A stretch of 64,000 bases of DNA from Brenneria roseae subsp. roseae. Lineage in GTDB: Bacteria > Pseudomonadota > Gammaproteobacteria > Enterobacterales > Enterobacteriaceae. The position numbers and the translations under genes were made by a program. Below are positions 8,462-16,855 of the stretch, piece after piece. The number at the start of each line of letters is the position of its first letter. Within the stretch, counting starts at the first letter, position 1. The stretch spans positions 248,001 to 312,000 of the forward strand of contig NZ_KZ819022.1 in the NCBI RefSeq assembly GCF_003115845.1, given 5' to 3'. Under the pieces are notes generated by a model, which worked only from the letters and a program-made list of their open reading frames with translations, was not told the origin of the DNA and ran no database searches.

Positions 8462-9505
8462 TTACGCTAAAAAAGACATTCTCTGATAAATAATGTTTTT
8501 ACGGTTCCAGGTATAGGTAATATGAATGTTTTCCCGCTCAGCAATAATGGCAGGGTAGGAAAACTCGCCGTTTTCACTTTCTAAATCACTGTGTTTTTCC
8601 CAGGTGAGGCCGTTATCTGTCGAATAAGCCACCGATAAGGGGTAGCGCCGGTTCCAGTTACCCGGTATCGGATTATAGACCAGCACCAGCTTTCCTTCGC
8701 CTAAATGCACAACATCAATGCCGCTGTTATTATTCGGTAATTCAGTAGGATAAGCGTCCGTCCAACTTTGACCGAAATCCATTGAGTCACTACGGTAGAT
8801 GCGACCACGCGTACTGCGCATCAGAAGATGAATCCGTCCGGGGGACGATTCCCACGCGGTTGGCTGAATCACTCCATCCCACTGGAACACGCGGGATAAA
8901 TCATTTTCCCATAGCGCGTCCTGTTGTAAACCTTGCCACAGTTGGTCTTGAGTACCGTCTGTTGGCGACTGGTGCACCAGAGGTATGGCGACGGATTTCC
9001 AATGCTTCCCATCGTCCGTGATATCAACGAAAGCGTCCCAGTAACGATCGTCTTCGACAGAGGACGGCGCCAGCCATTGACCATTGGACATCACCAGCAA
9101 TTTGTTTTTCACCGGGCCGCGAGGCCGGGGATCGCCCTCAACCAGCGGTTGCGGAGATGACCAGCTTGCGCCGTCGTCGTCAGAGGTCACAACCCGGGTC
9201 GTCCAGTGGTGTACATCAGGGCCGACCTTATAGAATAACCAGATGCGGCCATCCTGCCGGTGTAGTACCGGGTTCCAGTGCGCCAGATTGTCCTGTGCGA
9301 CGACACGCTGGGGAGCGGACCACCCCTCCCGTTGACGTCGCGACATCCAGATGGCCGTATCACCGCTTCCCTCTTTGTGCCCGGCAAACCAGGCGGCCAG
9401 TAGTTGGCTATCCGGTAACGCAATCAGCGTGGATGCATGGCAGTTACCGAAATAGCGATGATCGACCGGCATCAGATTTTCTCGTCGTTCACTTGTTAAT
9501 CTCAT
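8462..9505 (-). CDS. Cytoplasmic sialidase-fold (BNR/Asp-box) hydrolase
   Basis: The 347-residue protein has a six-bladed sialidase propeller signature. Asp boxes (S-x-D-x-G-x-x-W) are visible at residues 108-115 (SDDDGASW), 162-169 (ITDDGKHW), 241-248 (SMDFGQSW) and 295-302 (STDNGLTW). There is no signal peptide, so it should act in the cytoplasm on an imported glycoside. Sialidase-fold enzymes cleave 2-keto-3-deoxy sugar acids such as sialic acid and, in other members, the Kdo or Dha residues. No NanE/NanK-type sialic-acid genes are present, so sialic acid is unlikely. Genes follow on both sides at 12 and 40 bp. A catalytic Arg triad could not be assigned with certainty, so a lyase or non-enzymatic role remains possible. 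Confidence 0.75.
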   Translation of the reverse strand: MRLTSERRENLMPVDHRYFGNCHASTLIALPDSQLLAAWFAGHKEGSGDTAIWMSRRQREGWSAPQRVVAQDNLAHWNPVLHRQDGRIWLFYKVGPDVHHWTTRVVTSDDDGASWSSPQPLVEGDPRPRGPVKNKLLVMSNGQWLAPSSVEDDRYWDAFVDITDDGKHWKSVAIPLVHQSPTDGTQDQLWQGLQQDALWENDLSRVFQWDGVIQPTAWESSPGRIHLLMRSTRGRIYRSDSMDFGQSWTDAYPTELPNNNSGIDVVHLGEGKLVLVYNPIPGNWNRRYPLSVAYSTDNGLTWEKHSDLESENGEFSYPAIIAERENIHITYTWNRKNIIYQRMSFLA

Positions 9506-9517
9506 GCGTTTAACCCG

Positions 9518-10474
9518 TTATGACAACGTTAGATTCTGCTGGAGCGATTCCCCAAGGCGCATCATGCTGTTTATGGCCTCAGGGAAAAAACCAGCGCTGT
9601 AGGTGGCGCTATTGCGCACCCGGCAAACATGGGTCGTGAAATTTCCGTGCTGTTGCTGAAAGAATTTAGCGCAGGCCGGATAATCCAAATGTTCGACTAA
9701 TGCTGCGGTCGACAGATAATCGGATAACGACTGTGCTTTTTGTGGCTGACTGCGCCAGTTTTCGTATAGCCACACGTACAACTGCGGATGGAAGTTTGCC
9801 ATAACGCCGCTGTAAGCCTGGCATCCGGCCTGGAACGATGCCAGCAGCGTCTGGCTGTTGGCGTTGGCCAAATGCAAGCGGCTGCCTTGTGCGAGTTGCA
9901 ACCGGCGTTGAATGGTCGGCAAGTCGCAGCAGGTATCTTTGATAAAGGTGTAGCGTTGGCTTGCGGCACACCAGGCGACGATTTCATCAGACAGCAGGCG
10001 CTTATACGGATAAGGGCATTCATAGATGCCTAAATCAACCTGTGTCGGCAACTGCGCGGTAAGCTGCTGTAGCGATAGCAGAGCCTGTTGATCCGACTCG
10101 CCGGCCAGAGCAAGACGGTTGCTGATCAGAATCAATCCATCAACCCCGGTTTCAGCCATGGCGTTGAGCTGTTCGACCTGTTGGCTCACGCCACACGCGG
10201 TATGCCCTGACGCGACCACCGGCACTCTGCCGTCCACCTGCCGGACGATAAAGCTAACCAGTTCCTGTGTTTCCTTATCGCTGAGGAAAAACATTTCACT
10301 GGACTGACATGCGGCGAATAGCCCATGCACGCCAGATGCCAGATACCATTCCACCAGACGTTCGAGCGAGTCGTAATCGATTTCGCGTTGCGCATTAAAA
10401 GGGGTCAGCATCACCGGCCAGACGCCCACGTACTTTTGCTGTTCATTTAGCGAGTGTTCATGTGGACTGGACAT
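9518..10474 (-). CDS. DapA/NanA-superfamily pyruvate-dependent aldolase (lyase)
   Basis: The 318-residue protein is a class I TIM-barrel aldolase of the dihydrodipicolinate synthase / N-acetylneuraminate lyase superfamily. The Schiff-base lysine is K179 in FIKDTC and the catalytic tyrosine is Y151 in IYECPYPY. The usual GTTGE carboxylate-binding loop is changed to ACQSSEM (residues 55-61), so it is not a housekeeping DapA. These enzymes split or form 2-keto-3-deoxy acids with pyruvate as one product. In this operon the likely job is cleavage of a 3-deoxy-ulosonate to pyruvate and an aldose. Its ATG overlaps the isomerase stop by one base (TAATG). Confidence 0.8.
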   Translation of the reverse strand: MSSPHEHSLNEQQKYVGVWPVMLTPFNAQREIDYDSLERLVEWYLASGVHGLFAACQSSEMFFLSDKETQELVSFIVRQVDGRVPVVASGHTACGVSQQVEQLNAMAETGVDGLILISNRLALAGESDQQALLSLQQLTAQLPTQVDLGIYECPYPYKRLLSDEIVAWCAASQRYTFIKDTCCDLPTIQRRLQLAQGSRLHLANANSQTLLASFQAGCQAYSGVMANFHPQLYVWLYENWRSQPQKAQSLSDYLSTAALVEHLDYPACAKFFQQQHGNFTTHVCRVRNSATYSAGFFPEAINSMMRLGESLQQNLTLS

Positions 10475-12132
10475 TATTCTGCCTCGATGAGTGTAGTGTA
10501 AGCATCACCGGCAAGACGAACCCGGATGTTCTGTGTCAGTGCCTGTGCGACAAAAGCCTTGAGTACTTCGGGCAACGCGGCTTCTGCGACGTAGGCGATG
10601 GTCAGGTGATTACTCTGATGCCCCGCCATCAAATCGTCACGGGTGACGCCATCCAGCACGGCGTTCAGCAGCGGCCATTCATAATTTGTTGCGCGGCGAC
10701 GACGTTCAAATTCCGCTTCCGGCAGTTCGACGCCGGTTCCCGTACCGATATGCATAATGACTTGCGTACCTTCGTAATGCGCCCGCGCCCAGATAAAGCG
10801 TCCCGCTTTCCCTTGACCGGCAATGGTTGAGCCGCCATAAGGGAAAAACATCGCAGGTTGACGATATCCGGTTGCGCCGGCAATGCCGTTTTTCAGATGG
10901 GCAAATGGCACCGCGCCGGAAATTTCCAAATCCCAATAGAAGGTTCCCTGATATTCACTACCCCAGCGAATATCATGCAACGTGGTTTCGGCCGGCAGTC
11001 CCAGCGCCTGTAATAACTGGCATAGCATAACCTGCGGGATGGCGCTGCCCATATCGACTTCGTTAATACAAGGAATTGCGCGATCAGGCCAGATAATCTC
11101 GCCATTTTCATCGGGAATGGGGAAACGCTCCGCATTCCCGATCGCGCCTTCGGCAAAATCAGAGGCGGCACAGCAATCTTTTAATCCCTGCTGGTATTGA
11201 ACGCCGACGGCGCTTAAGCCAAAACGTTTCACAAAACGCGCCATCGCGATCATCATGGCGCATTGTTCCAGCACCTGTTCCCGGGTTAAATGCTGACGAC
11301 CGTCATCACCAAACTGGAATTGCATGCCTCGTTGTTCGTACCATTGCAGGCACGCTTCTCGTAACGAAAGGGGGACTTTTGCCATCTCAACCAGCAGAGC
11401 CGATTGCGACAGCGACTCAATCGGGATACCCGTATTGATCATGGCCTGTTGCGGGAAGACACCATTAATCATCCCCATACAAAACGTATCAAACAGTCCG
11501 ACAATGGCTTTGTGTTGCAAAATATACTGACCGACCTGTCTGCCGATTTTCCCGGCATCGCTGGACATCACTTCATGCGTTGGCGGGATATCGCGCAGAT
11601 AGTGGGTTTTATGATTTAAGGCGCCATCGCGCAGCCACGTATTCAAACCCTGTAAAAAAGGCTCATCTTCAAAGCTCTCGGACCACAAACGGGAAAACGG
11701 ACGCCCCAGGCTGGTCAGACAGCCTGCCATGCACAGCATGCCGACCAAACCCGGCCAGGTGCCATCGAAATTGGCCAGTAACAGGATGGGGCCGCGATGG
11801 TACACCAGTGATGGCGCAATATGGTGGGAATACTGCCAGGCGGTTAGCAGAACAATAACCGGCGCATCGGGATGAATAACCGCAAATAAATCACTGCCTT
11901 CTTTCTGGCTGCTGATAAAGCCATGTCCGCGTTGCTTATCAATGGCATGGGCCCGTTTCATCTGGTACCCGAGTTTTTCCAGCGCGGTCTGTAAGCGGGT
12001 TTCGAATTGCTGTTGCGTGGGCCAACAGGTGACATTTGCCGGTTCGCGTAAATCCGCGTTAGTGACCAGCAGAACTTCGTTCTGAGCGGTCGTAATCGTT
12101 GCCGGAGACGGCGGAAGCGTAAGTTTCAGCAT
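10474..12132 (-). CDS. L-fucose/D-arabinose isomerase-like protein
   Basis: The 552-residue protein resembles the fucose isomerase family (E. coli FucI is 591 aa). It has an N-terminal substrate domain, the central segment FDTFCMGMINGVFP (215-228) and a C-terminal region with candidate Mn ligands E358 in CINEVDMGSA, D387 and H505 or H509 in AGHQSNHLTIAYV. Members interconvert aldoses and ketoses, and FucI itself accepts D-arabinose. AGGAG lies seven bases before the ATG. Sitting between a pentulose kinase and a pyruvate lyase, it would convert the aldose released by the lyase to a ketose. The exact sugar is not shown by the sequence. Confidence 0.7.
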   Translation of the reverse strand: MLKLTLPPSPATITTAQNEVLLVTNADLREPANVTCWPTQQQFETRLQTALEKLGYQMKRAHAIDKQRGHGFISSQKEGSDLFAVIHPDAPVIVLLTAWQYSHHIAPSLVYHRGPILLLANFDGTWPGLVGMLCMAGCLTSLGRPFSRLWSESFEDEPFLQGLNTWLRDGALNHKTHYLRDIPPTHEVMSSDAGKIGRQVGQYILQHKAIVGLFDTFCMGMINGVFPQQAMINTGIPIESLSQSALLVEMAKVPLSLREACLQWYEQRGMQFQFGDDGRQHLTREQVLEQCAMMIAMARFVKRFGLSAVGVQYQQGLKDCCAASDFAEGAIGNAERFPIPDENGEIIWPDRAIPCINEVDMGSAIPQVMLCQLLQALGLPAETTLHDIRWGSEYQGTFYWDLEISGAVPFAHLKNGIAGATGYRQPAMFFPYGGSTIAGQGKAGRFIWARAHYEGTQVIMHIGTGTGVELPEAEFERRRRATNYEWPLLNAVLDGVTRDDLMAGHQSNHLTIAYVAEAALPEVLKAFVAQALTQNIRVRLAGDAYTTLIEAE

Positions 12133-12322
12133 GTTTTTCTCCTGGTTTGAAATGAATGTTCATATCCTGTTTGAGTGCAATCGCCGGTGTAATGGCGACG
12201 CATTCGGAAACACTGACCTTGTCGTTTTTCTGGTGTCGGTTCGTTTTCCTGCTATCTGATTTGCTTTATTTATCTGGCGGGTTGGTTGCGGTTATCCCGC
12301 ACGCCGAACCCCGCCAGAGATA

Positions 12323-13912
12323 TCAAAATGGCGTTCGCATCTGTTGTTGCGCAAACAGAACGTCCTGATACATCTGAAGATAGACGCGGTATTTTGCGTC
12401 GTGGAAATTTCGTTGTGCCTTATCTGCTTTTATGATTTTCCCCTGGTGTACCAATGCGGCGGCGGCCTCAGGCAACGACTCATATTTGCCGCAGGCGACG
12501 GCCCCGAGTAACGCGGCGCCTAAGGTTACGGCGTCGTCCTCGCTGACCTGATGAATGTCACAGCCGGTAATGTCGGCGTACTCGCGCAGCCATAAAGGAT
12601 TTTTGGTGGCGCCGCCGCATAGCACCAGTCGGTGAATGCGATGGCCTGCTTCACTGAGGCTATCAATAATGTGACGGGTGCCATAGGCGATTGCCTGAAG
12701 CGTGGCGAGATAAAGCCGGGCGAGCGAGTCGGGGCCTTGTTCCAATGTCAGGCCGAAAACCGCGCCGCGTGCGTGAGGGTTGGCCCGCGGTGAGCGATTG
12801 CCATGATGATCGGCCAGTACATGTAAATGCTGTGTGGGATAGGGCTCGCGCTGTTCAAGCGAATCAACCCATTGATTCAGCAGCGCATAAGGGCTGCACT
12901 GTTGTTTCTCGGATTCCTGCTGCAAGCGCAGCCAGCAGCTATGCTGACGCAATGTCCAGTCAACCAGCGCGCCCGCCGCACTCTGCCCGCCTTCGTTCAG
13001 CCACCATTGCGGCAACATGGCGCTCCAGTAGGGGCCCCATACTCCCGGCACCATGACGGGATCGCGGCTCACCAGCATATGGCAGTTGGACGTTCCGCTA
13101 ATCAGCGCCAGACTACCCTGGGGCTGCTGGCCGATCAGCGCTAATCCGCCCGCGTGGGCGTCGATGATGCCGCTGGCGACCACGACCTGTGATGTCAGCC
13201 CGCACTGGCGGGCAACCTGCGCCTGAAGGTGGCCGGCTTTTTCACCAAGATTGAGAATGCGGGTAGGAATTTTAGCGGGTAGATCGGCCAGATCAATCGC
13301 GTTGAGCAGAGGGGCACTGAAGCGGTTCTCGTGTGCCAGATAGTTCCATTTGCATGTCAGCGTACACACGCTGGCCACATCGGCCCCCGTCGCTTTCCAC
13401 ACCAGATAATCTGCCAGATCGAATAAACGCCATGCCTGTTGATAACGTTCCGGAAAGTGCCGCTTAAGCCACATGATTTTTGGCAGTTCCATCTCGATGC
13501 TGACCTCGCCGCCGACATAGCGCAGCGCGTCATCGCCGGTCGCATTGATCGCGGCGGTTTCGGCATCTGCCCGATGATCCATCCACATGATGATGTCGTG
13601 TTCAGCTTCACCTTGTTCTGAAACCGAGATGGCGTCGCCGTTCTGGCCGACGACCACCAGTGAACAGGTCGCGTCAAACCCGATTGACCGAATTTGCTCC
13701 GGCGCGACGCCGGATAACGTAACGGCTTCTTTAATCGTGTCACAGACGGCCTGCCAGATTTCGACGGACGATTGTTCCACCACATTGACTCGCGGATGGA
13801 ACTGGTTTATCGGGCGTACCGCAAAGGCAAGACGCTGGCCGTCGTGGTCAAAAACACCGGATCTGACACTGGCCGAACCAACATCTACGCCAATAAAACA
13901 ATCATCTCTCAT
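12323..13912 (-). CDS. FGGY-family pentulose kinase, probable D-ribulokinase
   Basis: The 529-residue ASKHA kinase carries GVDVGSASVRSG (phosphate 1, residues 8-19), the signature TCSLV at 82-86, catalytic Asp251 in SGIIDAHAGG, and ISGTSNCHM (271-279) in the ATP site. The TCSLV motif marks the D-ribulokinase branch (human FGGY, yeast YDR109c). It is the first gene of the operon. A longer frame begins with TTG at 13945, but that start would lie inside the 20-bp operator palindrome. The ATG at 13912 (MRDDCFIGVD) is preceded by AGAGAT and is preferred. Expected product: D-ribulose 5-phosphate, which enters the pentose phosphate pathway. Confidence 0.85.
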   Translation of the reverse strand: MRDDCFIGVDVGSASVRSGVFDHDGQRLAFAVRPINQFHPRVNVVEQSSVEIWQAVCDTIKEAVTLSGVAPEQIRSIGFDATCSLVVVGQNGDAISVSEQGEAEHDIIMWMDHRADAETAAINATGDDALRYVGGEVSIEMELPKIMWLKRHFPERYQQAWRLFDLADYLVWKATGADVASVCTLTCKWNYLAHENRFSAPLLNAIDLADLPAKIPTRILNLGEKAGHLQAQVARQCGLTSQVVVASGIIDAHAGGLALIGQQPQGSLALISGTSNCHMLVSRDPVMVPGVWGPYWSAMLPQWWLNEGGQSAAGALVDWTLRQHSCWLRLQQESEKQQCSPYALLNQWVDSLEQREPYPTQHLHVLADHHGNRSPRANPHARGAVFGLTLEQGPDSLARLYLATLQAIAYGTRHIIDSLSEAGHRIHRLVLCGGATKNPLWLREYADITGCDIHQVSEDDAVTLGAALLGAVACGKYESLPEAAAALVHQGKIIKADKAQRNFHDAKYRVYLQMYQDVLFAQQQMRTPF

Positions 13913-13925
13913 CGCTTTATCTCTT

Positions 13926-13945
13926 TTGCTAACTCGAGTTAGCAA
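13926..13945. promoter_or_regulatory. Perfect 20-bp palindrome, probable LacI-family operator
   Basis: TTGCTAACTCGAGTTAGCAA is a perfect palindrome with a central CG, the form expected of LacI-family operators. It ends 13 bp upstream of the kinase ATG, between promoter and ribosome-binding site, where bound repressor would block elongation or initiation. The operon's own LacI/Cra-like protein (4154-5182) is the likely ligand. Confidence 0.65.
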
Positions 13946-14831
13946 TCTATTTTAAGCAAGGGAAAGAGACAACGGGTTTAGGTTGGATTTGTGAACTGGA
14001 TCGATGTTCAAAAAGCAATCAATTGAAATAACAAAGATTTAACATTGTCTGTTCTGAGTGCAGAGAAAGGGTGTCAGGGAGGAGTGGGGTCGTCAGCGCA
14101 TTTTACGCAGTAGCCTGTCCGTAACTTAACGTCAATCGGATACCTGTCGTTTATGTGACAGAAACTTCATTTTGGTAAAAATCCAATATTTTCATCATAG
14201 TCACAAATGAAATCTTGACGGCTGTCGCAAAAAAAAAGTGGAAATGTGGTTTAATGAAACTATGTTTTATTATTAAAGATATAACGTTTCTTTTTGTTGT
14301 ATTCTGCAATTAAAAAAGCGAGGTTGGATGAAGGGAATTTATTAATCATCAGTCTGAAAAATAAAAACAGCATTGCTGACTTTGTGGTTTTTTTACCACG
14401 GGTATGTTAATGCCTCTTTAAATTAGGCTATTGGATTGATTTTTTCCATCAGGAAGTCGTTGGGATATTTATGTAAAAATATGCGGTTAGAGATCGCAGG
14501 GCTTTTGTTGGGCTTTTTTTGATTTACATATTAATAATGAAGCCTCTGGGGAATGTTTACAACATTAATGGGCGCGGCCGGATTGCGCACCCGTGCGGTA
14601 GCTTTTGCCTTTTCAGGGCGATTATTGGCTGAATAAAACAGTAACGCGAATATAAAAGATATGAGTCCCTTTTATTGACAGGCAAAAAGCGTGCTTTGGC
14701 TCTATATGAATAAGTAATGTTTATAAATATATGGCGCTAATTAAAATGCTATCGGCGGTCAAAACCGATGACAGGATAAATCATTTTTTTGGAAGTTACG
14801 TGTAATATTAAAAAATAAAGGAAATGATTAT
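13946..14831. other. 886-bp divergent promoter region between the catabolic operon and pehX
   Basis: No gene was found. The left end should contain the operon promoter; a weak CRP-like site (TGTGA-N6-TCGAT, 13990-14005) lies 45 bp beyond the LacI-type palindrome. A second TGTGA half-site is at 14154. A KdgR-like box is at 14253-14271. The remainder to pehX is AT-rich and unusually long for a leader (560 bp after the KdgR box). Confidence 0.6.
14253..14271. promoter_or_regulatory. KdgR-like box
   Basis: AATGAAACTATGTTTTATT matches the pectinolysis repressor consensus (roughly AATGAAAC-NN-TGTTTCATT) at nearly every position; the one clear change is T for C in the right half. It lies upstream of pehX, a gene type controlled by KdgR in Dickeya and Pectobacterium. 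The distance to the pehX start (560 bp) is long, so the transcription start may be near the box. Confidence 0.55.
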
Positions 14832-16808
14832 ATGACTTATTTTTTACCTCGCTCCAGAATGACGCTTGGTGCTGCACTGGTATTAAGTGGTTTATTGGCA
14901 GGATGCACGGATAGCGATTCTACTCAGGATACTACGGTAGATCGTTCGGCCGCGCCGCAAAATGTGAAGATTCCCACTCTGGCATATGATGATACCAGCG
15001 TGGTGCTGGCCTGGGAAAAACCGGCGCAGGCGCCATCCAATATCAAGGATTACCATGTCTACATGAACGGGCAACTGCTGGGTGGAACGATCGATAACCA
15101 GGATATCCATTCACCGGCAAAGCCTTATATCGATAATTTTTATAGTGCCATCGACACGGCGGGGTGGCATACCCGCGTCAGTTTCCATAACTTTAAGGTA
15201 ACGGGGCTATCGCCGGACACTGAATACCGGTTTACCGTGCGTACGGTTTATGACGATGGTAAAGAATCGGTCGATAGCGAAACCATCGTGCAGAAAACCA
15301 CCGCCGTGCCTCAGACGCTGAATGTGACCAATTACGGAGCCAAAGGCGACGGCGTCACTAACGATACGCTGGCGATTCAGAAAGCGATTGATGACTGTAC
15401 GATAGCGACTTATCCGCAGGGATGTAAGGTGGTGGTTGAAGGCGGCGAGTTTAAGACTGGCGCGTTGTTTCTGCACAGCAATATGACTTTTGAAGTGGCT
15501 GAAGGCGCGACGCTGCGCGGTTCGGAAACCGGCGATGATTATCCGCTGGCGCGCGGTTATTACCTCTATCCCTACACCAATCCACCGTTGCCAAAACGTC
15601 CGCCTTCACTGATTAACGTTTTAGAAGTTAATGATCAAGGCAGTACGCACGCGGGTACATTTGAAAATATCCGTATCGTCGGCAAAGGCTTCATTGATGG
15701 TAATGGCTGGACGAGCGGAGTCAAGGCCGGTGGCGCGGCAACCATTACGGATGAACTGGGTAAAACGTTGCCGCAGTACCGGGCGAGCAAAGCGGCCAAC
15801 GTATCCAGCGATGGGATTCTGGCCAAGGATCAAGCCGAAAAAGCAGTAGCGGAAGGGATGTCGCTTGATGAAGCCTACAAGAATCGCCGCTCCAGCCTGA
15901 TGACGCTGCGCGGTGTCAGCAACCTGTATCTGGAAGGGCTGACAATCCTGAATCCGGCCTACCATGGTGTGATGGTGCTGGAATCTGAAAATGTGGCCAT
16001 CAATGCATTGGTGCATACCACATATGATGCGAATAATGGGGATGGCATTGAGTTTGGTAACAGCCAAAACGTGATGGTATTCAATAACTTTTTTGATACC
16101 GGGGATGACTGCGTTAACTTCGCGGCAGGCTATGGCGCGGAAGTGGCGACACTGCAACAGAAAACGCAAAGCGGTGCGTGGATCTTCAATAACTACTTCC
16201 GTAAAGGCCACGGCGCGGTGGTGACCGGTAGCCACACCGGCGCCTGGATTGAAAAGATCGTTGCTGAAAATAATGTCATGAATCTGACCGATATCGGGTT
16301 GCGCATGAAAAGTCGTCCATACTATGGCGGAGGCGCGCGTGACGTGGTATTCCGCAATAATGCAATGCGTGATATGGTCAACGAGCCGTTTGTGTTTACC
16401 ATCAAATATCAAGCCGATGTGAACGATACCCAGCCTGCGGCTGAACCGGCTCAGTTCCGTGATGTGAAAGTGTCTGACGTCACCATTGATGGTACCGCGA
16501 GTAAAAACAGCATTCTGGTCGATGGGATGACCATGGCTGAAATGGAGGATTCATACGGGTTTGCTTTTGATCGTGATGCTTATCACCAGGGCTTTCATTT
16601 TGAAAATGTAAAATTCAAAAACACCAAAGCCACGGATATCACCTTCCTGAAAGACAGCGAGTTCAATCATGTGATTTTTGAAAATGTCGCTGCGGCCTGG
16701 AAGTTTGGTCATATCGAAAATATCAAACTGGAAGATCGGGTTAATAGCGATGCTTCCCTGACGACGACGGGGGATGATACCATCACCCGCGAGGCAGCAA
16801 CGGAATAA
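14832..16808 (+). CDS. pehX: Exo-poly-alpha-D-galacturonosidase (GH28), PehX-like, with lipoprotein signal
   Basis: The 658-residue product matches Dickeya PehX over its length: an N-terminal fibronectin-III-like domain (about 45-155), then a GH28 beta-helix beginning at NVTNYGAKGDGVTNDT (about 166). GH28 catalytic motifs are NGDGIEFG, DTGDDCVNF, GHGAVVTGSHTG and GLRMKS. PehX releases digalacturonates from the non-reducing ends of pectate. The signal peptide ends in a lipobox, LLAGC (Cys25), so it appears to be a lipoprotein, unlike the Dickeya protein. AAAGGAAATG precedes the ATG. It lies directly before outC, the start of the type II secretion operon that probably exports it. Confidence 0.9.
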   Translation: MTYFLPRSRMTLGAALVLSGLLAGCTDSDSTQDTTVDRSAAPQNVKIPTLAYDDTSVVLAWEKPAQAPSNIKDYHVYMNGQLLGGTIDNQDIHSPAKPYIDNFYSAIDTAGWHTRVSFHNFKVTGLSPDTEYRFTVRTVYDDGKESVDSETIVQKTTAVPQTLNVTNYGAKGDGVTNDTLAIQKAIDDCTIATYPQGCKVVVEGGEFKTGALFLHSNMTFEVAEGATLRGSETGDDYPLARGYYLYPYTNPPLPKRPPSLINVLEVNDQGSTHAGTFENIRIVGKGFIDGNGWTSGVKAGGAATITDELGKTLPQYRASKAANVSSDGILAKDQAEKAVAEGMSLDEAYKNRRSSLMTLRGVSNLYLEGLTILNPAYHGVMVLESENVAINALVHTTYDANNGDGIEFGNSQNVMVFNNFFDTGDDCVNFAAGYGAEVATLQQKTQSGAWIFNNYFRKGHGAVVTGSHTGAWIEKIVAENNVMNLTDIGLRMKSRPYYGGGARDVVFRNNAMRDMVNEPFVFTIKYQADVNDTQPAAEPAQFRDVKVSDVTIDGTASKNSILVDGMTMAEMEDSYGFAFDRDAYHQGFHFENVKFKNTKATDITFLKDSEFNHVIFENVAAAWKFGHIENIKLEDRVNSDASLTTTGDDTITREAATE

Positions 16809-16815
16809 GGATGCC

Positions 16816-16839
16816 CCCCCACGGCGCAAGGCGTGGGGG
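16816..16839 (+). terminator. Strong hairpin between pehX and outC
   Basis: CCCCCACG (16816-16823) pairs with CGTGGGGG (16832-16839) over an 8-base loop, 7 bp after the pehX stop. There is no T-run, so it may attenuate or protect the pehX transcript without fully terminating it. outC begins only 16 bp later, so outC-O could be read from pehX. Confidence 0.45.
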
Positions 16840-16855
16840 ATATTATGGATAATAA

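Noticed and set aside
4154..13945. Sialic acid (Nan) catabolic operon
   Set aside because: A sialidase-fold enzyme and NanA-type lyase are present, but NanE, NanK and NagA/B-type genes are absent and a pentulose kinase and FucI-like isomerase are there instead.
13926..13945. Kinase start at the TTG of the palindrome
   Set aside because: The TTG would place translation start within the operator, and ATG 13912 has a ribosome-binding site and the family N-terminus.
15621..16412. 263-codon frame opposite pehX
   Set aside because: Antisense shadow; pehX is certain from GH28 motifs.
16809..16855. KdgR box directly before outC
   Set aside because: The gap is 47 bp and holds only a GC-rich hairpin; no matching site was found.
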